A stretch of DNA of 34,129 nt from HK-STAS-PATE-36 sp964565615 (GTDB lineage: Bacteria; Patescibacteriota; Saccharimonadia; Saccharimonadales; JAGQNJ01). Under the pieces are notes generated by a model. That model was not told the DNA's origin and did not search any database. It saw nothing but the letters and a program-made list of their open reading frames with translations. Position numbers and translations under genes: made by a program. The first letter of the stretch is position 1, and each line of letters opens with the position of its first letter. This document shows positions 14,701 to 20,968 of this stretch, piece after piece. Location: NCBI GenBank assembly GCA_964565615.1, contig CAZMFO010000006.1:1-34129 (forward strand). The letters are read 5' to 3'.

Positions 14701-15330
14701 CTAGGCCACCTCTCCTTTATAAATCCAGACCTTAACACCGATAATTCCTGCTGGTGTTTTGGCTGGTACATATGCATAGTCAATGTCTGCCCGTAAGGTA
14801 TGTAGTGGTACACTTCCTACAATCTCTTTCTCTCTACGCGCCATTTCTGCACCATTTAGACGACCAGAAACTTCGATTCTAATACCTTTTGCTCCTAATC
14901 TCATAGTAGTTGCGGCAGTTGATTTAATTGCTCGTCTAAATGAGATGCGTCGTTGTAATTGATAAGCAATGTTTTCGGCAACTAGTTTTGCATAAAGCTC
15001 CGGCTTTTTAAGCTCCTCTATGTTTACCCTAACCGGCACTTTATAAATTGCCTCTATGGCAGATTTAAGCTCTTGTGCTCCAGAGCCACCCCTACCAATA
15101 ACAACACCAGCTTTAGCTGTTGATAAGGTAACGGTAACTAAGTTAGGCGATCGTTCTATGTCAACTTTATTGATAGCTGCACGCGAACCCAACTTATCGT
15201 TAATCATCCTTCGTACTTTTAGATCTTGAGTAAGGTAATTGGCATAATCTTTTTTACCAACAAACCATTTACTGCGCCAATCTTTATTGACTTGTAAACG
15301 CATACTAATTGGATTTACTTTTTGTCCCAT
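14701..15330 (-). CDS. rpsC: 30S ribosomal protein uS3
   Basis: Protein S3 (209 residues) lines the mRNA entry tunnel and has helicase activity with S4 and S5. The N-terminal MGQKVNPISMRLQVNKDWRS, the KH-domain core TAKAGVVIGRGGSGAQELKS and the C-terminal domain RISFRRAIKSTAATTMRLGA then GIRIEVSGRLNGAEMARRE are all present. It ends soon after the S3 C-terminal signature GIIGVKVWIYKGE, with no long tail. Joined to rplV by TAATG. Confidence 0.98.
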   Translation of the reverse strand: MGQKVNPISMRLQVNKDWRSKWFVGKKDYANYLTQDLKVRRMINDKLGSRAAINKVDIERSPNLVTVTLSTAKAGVVIGRGGSGAQELKSAIEAIYKVPVRVNIEELKKPELYAKLVAENIAYQLQRRISFRRAIKSTAATTMRLGAKGIRIEVSGRLNGAEMARREKEIVGSVPLHTLRADIDYAYVPAKTPAGIIGVKVWIYKGEVA

Positions 15331-15719
15331 TATTTGGACTCCTTAACTTCTGACTTAACTTTTTTGGCTGGCTTTTTAGATTCCCTTTGATCGCCGTCAA
15401 CCAATACTCTAATATGAGAGGACTTTTTTTGGAAAGGTAAGGCACGACCATGCGCTGCTGGTTTGTATCGTTTAAGTCGTGGGCCCGGAGTTACTGTAAT
15501 CTCTGTTATGCGTAGGGTATCGGGCTTATAATTATGATTGTTTTCGGCATTTGCTTGAGCTGACTTAATAACTTTTGCTACGGCAGAAGCACTCCTTCGG
15601 GGTGTGTGTTCTAAAATGACCAAGGCATCACTAACCGTACGGCCTCGCACTAAAGAGGCAACCACGCCAGTCTTTCGTGGACTAATTTTAACACCTTTGG
15701 CAATCGCATAAACGCCCAT
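15330..15719 (-). CDS. rplV: 50S ribosomal protein uL22 with charged tail
   Basis: Protein L22 (129 residues) extends a beta-hairpin into the peptide exit tunnel. KGVKISPRKTGVVASLVRGR, then AVAKVIKSAQANAENNHNY and the hairpin region GPRLKRYKPAAHGRALPFQK identify it. After the core (about residue 107) there is a Lys/Ser/Glu-rich extension, RESKKPAKKVKSEVKESK, much like the tails of L17 and L23. TAATG overlaps join it to rpsS and rpsC. Confidence 0.98.
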   Translation of the reverse strand: MGVYAIAKGVKISPRKTGVVASLVRGRTVSDALVILEHTPRRSASAVAKVIKSAQANAENNHNYKPDTLRITEITVTPGPRLKRYKPAAHGRALPFQKKSSHIRVLVDGDQRESKKPAKKVKSEVKESK

Positions 15720-15994
15720 TATTTTTGCCCCTTTGCTAACTTACCACCATGACTGCGGAACTTACGAGTTGGCGAAAACTCACCTAGTTTATGGCCAACC
15801 ATATTCTCTGTAATAAACACAGGTATATGTACTTTGCCATTATGCACGGCGATTGTTTTACCAACAAACTCTGGTGCAATTGTTGAACTTCTTGCCCATG
15901 TTTTAATAATAGTGCGGTCTTCTGGCCCTAAGGCGCTTACCTTTTTAGCTAATTTGGGATCTACAAATGGTCCTTTTTTTAGTGAACGACTCAT
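15719..15994 (-). CDS. rpsS: 30S ribosomal protein uS19
   Basis: Protein S19 (91 residues) of the small-subunit head. The sequence MSRSLKKGPFVDPKLAKKVS, then TWARSSTIAPEFVGKTIAVH, NGKVHIPVFITENMVGHKLG and EFSPTRKFRSHGGKLAKGQK matches the family throughout. It lies 13 bases after rplB and overlaps rplV by one base. Confidence 0.98.
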   Translation of the reverse strand: MSRSLKKGPFVDPKLAKKVSALGPEDRTIIKTWARSSTIAPEFVGKTIAVHNGKVHIPVFITENMVGHKLGEFSPTRKFRSHGGKLAKGQK

Positions 15995-16007
15995 AATTAC
16001 TTCCTAT

Positions 16008-16865
16008 TTACCTTCTTTTACTTTCATGACGCGACTTTACAATAAACTTATTACTCGTTTTTCGTCGACGAGTCTTATATCCAAGAGTTTTCTGACCCCA
16101 GGGCGTACGAGGTGCTGCACCATGGTTCTTACCTCCACCTATTCCGTGTCGCCCACCATCTCCACCACCATGTGGATGGTCTGTGGCATTCATCACAACT
16201 CCACGAACGGAAGGACGAAAGCCAAGATGACGCTTTCTCCCCGCGGAGCCAATTTTTACATTCTGGTGTTGTATATTACCTACTACACCTAAGCTAGCAG
16301 AACATTCAATGTTTACTTTTCTAACCTCGCCACTAGGTAGTTTTATCAATGCATACTCATCCTCTTTGGCAAAAAGCTGGGCACTGGCACCGGCACTCCG
16401 TACAAGCTGTGCTCCCTTACCTAATTGCATTTCTATGCTATGTATAGTGCTTCCGACTGGGATATTTTTAAGGGGTAATCGGTTGCCGGGTTCAATTGGT
16501 GCTTCTTCACCTGATTCAATCTTTTGTCCGACTCTCATTCCACTAACCGCTAAAATATAGTGAAACTGACCATCGGTGTCTTTAATGCGAGCGATGTTTG
16601 CTGATCTGTTAGGATCATACTCAATAGCCTCAACGACTGCGGTAGTACCTAATGCTAGTTTGAAGTTCATTATTCTATAAAAGCGCCTAGCCCCACCTCC
16701 ACGATGACGCGTTGTGATACGACCCTGATTATTACGGCCACTGTTTTGTCGCCTTTTAGAAATTAAAGACTTTAGCGGTCGTTGCTTGGTGGTAACCTCA
16801 CTAAAATCACGCGTTGTCATACCTCGTCTAGCAGGGGTGGTCGGTTTATAAAGAGTTACTGACAT
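16008..16865 (-). CDS. rplB: 50S ribosomal protein uL2
   Basis: Protein L2 (285 residues) is needed for subunit joining and the peptidyl-transferase centre. Markers are KPTTPARRGMTTRDFSEVTT, the segment GRNNQGRITTRHRGGGARRF, KIGSAGRKRHLGFRPSVRGV and VMNATDHPHGGGDGGRHGIG; the conserved histidine near the peptidyl-transferase centre lies in the last stretch. The very end is a Lys/Arg-rich tail (VKSRHESKRR). It overlaps rplW by one base. Confidence 0.98.
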   Translation of the reverse strand: MSVTLYKPTTPARRGMTTRDFSEVTTKQRPLKSLISKRRQNSGRNNQGRITTRHRGGGARRFYRIMNFKLALGTTAVVEAIEYDPNRSANIARIKDTDGQFHYILAVSGMRVGQKIESGEEAPIEPGNRLPLKNIPVGSTIHSIEMQLGKGAQLVRSAGASAQLFAKEDEYALIKLPSGEVRKVNIECSASLGVVGNIQHQNVKIGSAGRKRHLGFRPSVRGVVMNATDHPHGGGDGGRHGIGGGKNHGAAPRTPWGQKTLGYKTRRRKTSNKFIVKSRHESKRR

Positions 16866-17215
16866 TACTTAGACTCCTTTTTACTAGGCTTTGACTTAAC
16901 ATCCTTCTTAGATTCTTTATCTTCGCCAAATACATTAATTGTTTGACCTTCAAACAAACGAACATAGGCCTTTTTTCGCTTTGCACGAACTCCTTCAACA
17001 GGACGGTTCCTTTTTTGATAAGATTTCTTAACCTTACCCTTAACAACCATAACTTTTACATCTTTAACCTTAACAGCAAATTGAGCCTCAACCGCATTCG
17101 CAATAGTTAGCTTATTAGAAGCAACTGGCACATCAAAAACATAAACATTAAGCTCTAAGCTAGAATTGTAGGCCTTTTCGCTCATTCGTGGTTTTAATAG
17201 CAAGTTATTACTCAT
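16865..17215 (-). CDS. rplW: 50S ribosomal protein uL23 with charged tail
   Basis: Protein L23 (116 residues) forms the main docking site for trigger factor, SRP and SecY at the tunnel exit. MSNNLLLKPRMSEKAYNSSL, then YVFDVPVASNKLTIANAVE, FAVKVKDVKVMVVKGKVKK and KKAYVRLFEGQTINVFGED are typical. The last 20 residues form a Lys/Ser/Glu tail (ESKKDVKSKPSKKESK) that most L23 proteins lack and that resembles the L22 and L17 tails. TAATG overlaps link it to rplD and rplB. Confidence 0.98.
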   Translation of the reverse strand: MSNNLLLKPRMSEKAYNSSLELNVYVFDVPVASNKLTIANAVEAQFAVKVKDVKVMVVKGKVKKSYQKRNRPVEGVRAKRKKAYVRLFEGQTINVFGEDKESKKDVKSKPSKKESK

Positions 17216-17847
17216 TATTTAGCACCTCCTAACCACTGGTCAATTACAGAAACGGCTTCTTTAGTAATTACGATATTGTCGGCATTTAGTATGTCATAAA
17301 CATTTAGGTACTTCGCCTGAGAAACAATTAAGTTCGGAATGTTCCTTGTAGAACGGTTAATTAACTCTGTCTTGTCTTCTACCACCAACAAAATATTTCT
17401 GTTAAGCCCCAACTTTTTAAATAGGCTTGTAGATTCGCTGGTCTTTCCGTTTTTGACTTCAAATGATTCAATAACCTTAATGTTCGCAACCTTTAGGCTT
17501 AAGGCTTGTTTAGTGGCCAACCTTTTTGCTTGAGTTGATAACGAAACAGAGTAATTCTCGTTTCCTGTCGGACCAAAAACAATGCCACCACCTCGCCAAA
17601 TTGGGTTACGGATTGATCCAAATCGTGCTCGGCCGGTGCCTTTTTGCTTCCATGGTTTACGACCTCCACCACTTATCAAGCCACGGGTTTTGGTGACTGC
17701 AATGTTTGCTCTACCATTTGCTAAATATGAATGATAGACTTGCTTTAAAAGATCGTAATTCTCGGTTTTTATAGCAAATACATCCTTGTTGAGACTTATA
17801 CCTGTCGTAGCCTTATTGCCAGATTTAGTGAAGGTTGGAGTTGTCAT
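17215..17847 (-). CDS. rplD: 50S ribosomal protein uL4
   Basis: Protein L4 (210 residues) lines the exit tunnel with its extended loop; in E. coli it also represses the S10 operon. The loop is seen in AVTKTRGLISGGGRKPWKQK followed by GTGRARFGSIRNPIWRGGGI and VFGPTGNENYSVSLSTQAKR. The C-terminal globular part contains LLVVEDKTELINRSTRNIPN. It lies two bases after rplC and overlaps rplW by one base. Confidence 0.98.
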   Translation of the reverse strand: MTTPTFTKSGNKATTGISLNKDVFAIKTENYDLLKQVYHSYLANGRANIAVTKTRGLISGGGRKPWKQKGTGRARFGSIRNPIWRGGGIVFGPTGNENYSVSLSTQAKRLATKQALSLKVANIKVIESFEVKNGKTSESTSLFKKLGLNRNILLVVEDKTELINRSTRNIPNLIVSQAKYLNVYDILNADNIVITKEAVSVIDQWLGGAK

Positions 17848-17849
17848 AA

Positions 17850-18461
17850 CTAGCTAACCCCCTTTATGAGTACAATACCTTTACGAGGTCCGGGTATCGC
17901 CCCCGCGACGCCGATAACATTTAAGTTGCTATCTACCAAGGCAATTCTTAGATTCTTTACCGTTACGCGTTCGCTACCCATCTGACCAGCCATTTTTTTA
18001 CCCTTAAAAATCTTTTGCGGATACATAGAGCCGATTGATCCGGGTCGACGATAACTCCGACCACCATGAGTTTTTCGTCCACGATGAAAGTTGTGTCTTT
18101 TTATCGTTCCGGCAAAACCTTTACCCTTACTTGTACCAACTACATCAACGACATCACCAACAACAAAAGAGTCGGCAGATAACTTCTTGCCGACTACTAA
18201 TTCTTGATCAATTTCTTTTAGGCGGAACTCACGAATAATCTTTGGGAGAACATCTGCCTTTTTAACATGACCCATTACTTGCTTTGACAAACTCTTTCCT
18301 TCTTCAAAACCAAGCTGAACAGACATATAACCATCATTGTCTTGTGTTTTTACTTGAGTTACAGTATTCGGACTGGCAGAAAGTATAGTTATAGCCTCTA
18401 CAACACCATCTTTATTGATGGTGCTAGTCATACCGACCTTTCTTGTAATTAATACTTTCAT
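17850..18461 (-). CDS. rplC: 50S ribosomal protein uL3
   Basis: Protein L3 (203 residues) is an early assembly protein that reaches the peptidyl-transferase centre. It shows VLITRKVGMTSTINKDGVVE, the DVVGTSKGKGFAGTIKRHNF motif, the HRGRKTHGGRSYRRPGSIGS loop and IFKGKKMAGQMGSERVTVKN. AGGAG lies directly upstream. It heads the S10/spc run here, since rpsJ is split off by a membrane-protein gene; a promoter and a structured leader lie upstream (18584-18611, 18509-18560). Confidence 0.98.
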   Translation of the reverse strand: MKVLITRKVGMTSTINKDGVVEAITILSASPNTVTQVKTQDNDGYMSVQLGFEEGKSLSKQVMGHVKKADVLPKIIREFRLKEIDQELVVGKKLSADSFVVGDVVDVVGTSKGKGFAGTIKRHNFHRGRKTHGGRSYRRPGSIGSMYPQKIFKGKKMAGQMGSERVTVKNLRIALVDSNLNVIGVAGAIPGPRKGIVLIKGVS

Positions 18462-18508
18462 TCTTCTCCTACTAACTGATGTTATTTTAGAATTTTGACA
18501 TAAAAATT

Positions 18509-18560
18509 CTTGGTATATTGCAGTATTCAGTTATCGCTGAACTTACGAGTATACACCAAG
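18509..18560 (-). promoter_or_regulatory. Candidate structured leader of the rplC operon
   Basis: In the roughly 115-base predicted 5' leader of rplC the minus strand can form a long hairpin. The outer arms CTTGG/CCAAG and TATA/TATA pair across a two-base bulge, and an inner TTCAG/CTGAA stem has a six-base loop. This could be a ribosomal-protein autoregulation element, but no known leader family was matched. Confidence 0.35.
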
Positions 18561-18583
18561 TAATTGAAAATATACCATAACAG

Positions 18584-18611
18584 ATTATCAGAAATACTAT
18601 ACTTCTGTCAA
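18584..18611 (-). promoter_or_regulatory. Promoter of the rplC (S10/spc) run
   Basis: On the minus strand a perfect TTGACA (18611-18606) is followed after 16 bases by GATAAT (18589-18584), one mismatch from consensus. Transcription would start near 18577. Confidence 0.75.
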
Positions 18612-18656
18612 TATGTTGTTTATTCTACTATAGTATGTGGTGTGTGATTGAGTAAA

Positions 18657-18926
18657 TTAGATCTGTAAGTACAGCCCCAATCCAGACCAAAACCCAACCA
18701 ACATTGCCACCAATAGTACGGCATAGGTTATTTTTCTATCAGTTTTAGACCTATCTTTAGCACAATAATACAACCCTACTACAAACCCCACAGGTAGAGG
18801 TAGGTTTATTGAGTGGTTAATACTTAACTTAACCCAAACAAACCCACAAACTAATGTCAGTACTAATTTAAATAGATAGCTTCCGTCATTATCATCGCTT
18901 TTCTTTTGGTGTTTGTTTTTTGTCAT
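18657..18926 (-). CDS. Hypothetical small membrane protein, 89 residues
   Basis: This gene lies between rpsJ and rplC, where other bacteria have none. The product has a hydrophilic, charged N-terminus (MTKNKHQKKSDDNDG) and two or three hydrophobic segments: about residues 17-34, a weaker 43-56, and 66-88. No family is recognised. Only AGGT stands close to the ATG, and a TATAGT box lies seven bases before the start, so a leaderless transcript is possible. Length, clean frame and lack of overlap support a real gene; function is unknown. Confidence 0.75.
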   Translation of the reverse strand: MTKNKHQKKSDDNDGSYLFKLVLTLVCGFVWVKLSINHSINLPLPVGFVVGLYYCAKDRSKTDRKITYAVLLVAMLVGFWSGLGLYLQI

Positions 18927-18975
18927 TACCTAAACTATAACATAATTTATTAGATGAACTTACTTAACGAGCTTG

Positions 18976-19308
18976 CTACATCTTGATTTCGGCATCACAT
19001 CCGGCAGGAAGAGAAAGGTTCATCAAGTTATCAATAGTTTTTGGAGTTGGCTCTAAAACATCGATCAGGCGCTTATGAATACGCATTTCAAATTGTTCGC
19101 GCCCTTTTTTGTAGACATGAGGACTTTTAACAACCGTATAGGTAGTTTTTTGAGTTGGCAGTGGTATTGGGCCCGCAATGGTAGCGCCAGTTCGCAGGGC
19201 AGTTTCAATAATCTGCTTTGCAGACTGGTCAATAACTTTATGGTCATAAGCCTTTAACCTAATGCGGATTCGTGGCTTGGTTGACTCTGTTTTTTTGGCA
19301 GTTGCCAT
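18976..19308 (-). CDS. rpsJ: 30S ribosomal protein uS10
   Basis: Protein S10 (110 residues) of the small-subunit head; it also serves as NusE in antitermination complexes. RIRIRLKAYDHKVIDQSAKQ, then GATIAGPIPLPTQKTTYTVV, SPHVYKKGREQFEMRIHKRL and the end LSLPAGCDAEIKM are typical. A short Lys/Thr-rich N-terminal arm precedes the core. AAAGGAG stands at a good distance before the ATG. It is separated from tuf and from rplC, so it may form its own small unit with the 89-residue membrane gene. Confidence 0.98.
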   Translation of the reverse strand: MATAKKTESTKPRIRIRLKAYDHKVIDQSAKQIIETALRTGATIAGPIPLPTQKTTYTVVKSPHVYKKGREQFEMRIHKRLIDVLEPTPKTIDNLMNLSLPAGCDAEIKM

Positions 19309-19403
19309 AGAATAATCTCCTTTATTCTAGTGATGTAACATCTTTGTATAGTACCAAAAACACATACAACGACTTTTAGTCATCACAATTTAGTTTACAT
19401 ACA
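19309..19403 (-). other. rpsJ upstream region, weak promoter signals only
   Basis: Between the broken ORF and rpsJ the minus strand holds a TACTATACA stretch that could supply a -10 box, without a convincing -35. Just downstream is an 11-base near-palindrome, GATGTTACATC on the minus strand (19332-19342), that could be an operator or part of the leader. No further gene is seen in the 369 bases between tuf and rpsJ beyond the broken ORF and the tuf terminator. Confidence 0.35.
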
Positions 19404-19601
19404 TTATTCTACATTAATATCATAGTTCTGTCCAGATGTTTCATCTGAACACAAACCACCATAAGCCTGATAATCTTGGCTATAGTCAATCTCAACATAC
19501 TCATCAGGAGTAGTGGCCAACCATAGTGCACGGTCAACACTGCTTAATGGATCAAATCAATAAGTCTTCATTTCTTCTGAATCGAAGTATTCTATACTCA
19601 T
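19404..19601 (-). pseudogene. Short ORF with one in-frame TGA (broken or recoded)
   Basis: Downstream of the tuf terminator, a 66-codon frame runs from ATG (19601) to TAA (19404) with a single internal TGA at codon 15 (19557-19559). The first part reads MSIEYFDSEEMKTY. After the TGA, about 50 codons continue without another stop (FDPLSSVDRALWLATTPDEY and on), giving a strongly acidic, Tyr/Asp-rich product that looks like coding sequence. No Shine-Dalgarno precedes the ATG. TGA is a true stop in other genes here, so a recent nonsense mutation, a sequence error or UGA read-through are the options. I recognise no family. Confidence 0.45.
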
Positions 19602-19621
19602 ATTACAAATATACCATACCC

Positions 19622-19666
19622 CTTAAAAATAAATGAGCCGTAGGTTGACTACGACTCATTTTTTTT
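19622..19666 (-). terminator. Intrinsic terminator of tuf (bidirectional)
   Basis: An 11-base-pair stem with one G-T pair, ATGAGTCGTAG/CTACGGCTCAT on the minus strand (19659-19633), has a five-base loop. It is followed by TTTATTTTT on the minus strand and by eight T on the plus strand. It begins 19 bases after the tuf stop and could work in both directions. Confidence 0.9.
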
Positions 19667-19677
19667 GGCTTCTCGGA

Positions 19678-20859
19678 TTACTTAGTAATCTTTGTTACAA
19701 CACCAGCGCCGACTGTTCGGCCACCTTCACGAATAGCAAATCGTTGACCTTGATCCATTGCAATTGGTTGGATCAACTTAACCTTAAAGGTTACAGTATC
19801 GCCAGGCATTACCATTTCTTTGTCAGCTGGGAGTTCTACCTCACCAGTTACATCCGTTGTACGGAAGTAAAACTGTGGCTTATATCCTTTAAAGAATGGT
19901 GTGTGTCGTCCGCCTTCTTCCTTGGTTAAGACATAGACTTCTGCATCAAACTCTGTATGAGGAGTAATTGTTCCGGGCTTTGCCAACACCTGACCACGCT
20001 CAATGTCATCGCGTTCAATCCCTCTAAGCAAGATACCAACATTGTCACCAGCTTGACCTTGATCAAGATTTTTCTTGAACATCTCAACCCCAGTAACGAC
20101 ACTTTTCTTGGTATCTCTAATACCGACAATTTCAACTTCATCATTTACCTTAACGATGCCCTGTTCAATACGACCAGTAGCTACAGTACCACGACCCTTG
20201 ATAGAAAAGACATCTTCAATAGCCATCATAAATGGCTTATCTAGGTCTCGTTTTGGTTCTGGAATAAATTCATCCATAGCCTTAACAAGCTCCATAACCG
20301 CATCCATATCGGCCTCTGATCCTTCAAGAGCTTTGGTGGCTGACCCCTTAACAATTGGAGCATCCTCATCAAAGCCGTTTTTAGCTAAAAGTTCACGAAC
20401 ATCCATTTCGACAAGTTCAACTAGTTCTGGATCAGCAAGATCCATCTTGTTTAGGAATACAACAATCTTTGGCACTCCAACTTGTCGAGCCAAAAGAACA
20501 TGTTCGCGAGTTTGTGGCATAGGACCATCGGCGGCCGAGACAACCAATACAGCACCATCAACTTGGGCGGCGCCAGTAATCATATTCTTAATATAGTCAG
20601 CGTGTCCTGGCATATCAACATGAGCATAATGCCTTTTCTCGGTTTCGTACTCTTGGTGAGAGACAGCAATGGTGATGCCTCGTTGCTTTTCCTCTGGGGC
20701 ATTATCAATTTGATCATAATTAATTGGTTTGTTTACATCGCTTGGCAATCGCTTGGATAGAGTATGCGTGATTGCTGCTGTTAGTGTTGTTTTACCGTGG
20801 TCAACGTGACCCATTGTTCCCACATTGACATGTGGTTTGCTTCTGTCGAAGTCAGCCAT
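19678..20859 (-). CDS. tuf: Elongation factor Tu
   Basis: EF-Tu delivers aminoacyl-tRNA to the ribosome with GTP hydrolysis. The 393-residue protein has all G motifs: GHVDHGKT (G1), RGITIAVSH (G2 region), DMPGHADY (G3), NKMD (G4) and GSA in IVKGSATKALEG (G5). Domains 2 and 3 show SIKGRGTVATGRIEQGIVKV and PGTITPHTEFDAEVYVLTK. Differences from E. coli include DMPG for DCPG and AVSH for NTAH. It has its own strong promoter and a strong terminator, so it can be expressed apart from fusA. A hairpin stands at the predicted 5' end of its mRNA (20906-20921). Confidence 0.99.
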   Translation of the reverse strand: MADFDRSKPHVNVGTMGHVDHGKTTLTAAITHTLSKRLPSDVNKPINYDQIDNAPEEKQRGITIAVSHQEYETEKRHYAHVDMPGHADYIKNMITGAAQVDGAVLVVSAADGPMPQTREHVLLARQVGVPKIVVFLNKMDLADPELVELVEMDVRELLAKNGFDEDAPIVKGSATKALEGSEADMDAVMELVKAMDEFIPEPKRDLDKPFMMAIEDVFSIKGRGTVATGRIEQGIVKVNDEVEIVGIRDTKKSVVTGVEMFKKNLDQGQAGDNVGILLRGIERDDIERGQVLAKPGTITPHTEFDAEVYVLTKEEGGRHTPFFKGYKPQFYFRTTDVTGEVELPADKEMVMPGDTVTFKVKLIQPIAMDQGQRFAIREGGRTVGAGVVTKITK

Positions 20860-20905
20860 GAATGTTAGCTCCTTTATTACTTAATTTTATCTTGCATGAG
20901 TATAT

Positions 20906-20921
20906 TAACTCACACGAGTTA
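20906..20921 (-). promoter_or_regulatory. 5' hairpin in the tuf leader
   Basis: The minus strand reads TAACTC-GTGT-GAGTTA, a perfect six-base-pair stem with a tetraloop. The predicted transcription start is at about 20922, so the mRNA would begin with this hairpin. A 5'-terminal stem of this kind often protects an mRNA from decay. Confidence 0.5.
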
Positions 20922-20928
20922 CCTATAA

Positions 20929-20957
20929 ATTGTATCTGAGTATTCTCTAAATGTAAA
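20929..20957 (-). promoter_or_regulatory. Promoter of tuf
   Basis: On the minus strand TTTACA (20957-20952) and TACAAT (20934-20929) are separated by 17 bases. The core matches the infA promoter in both hexamers, in spacing and in the sequence GATACAATTTA. Confidence 0.8.
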
Positions 20958-20968
20958 GTACAATCGTG

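Noticed and set aside
20075..20596. Plus-strand frame of 173 codons opposite tuf
   Set aside because: It is a mirror of the EF-Tu gene with Ser/Thr-rich low-quality composition and no start signals.
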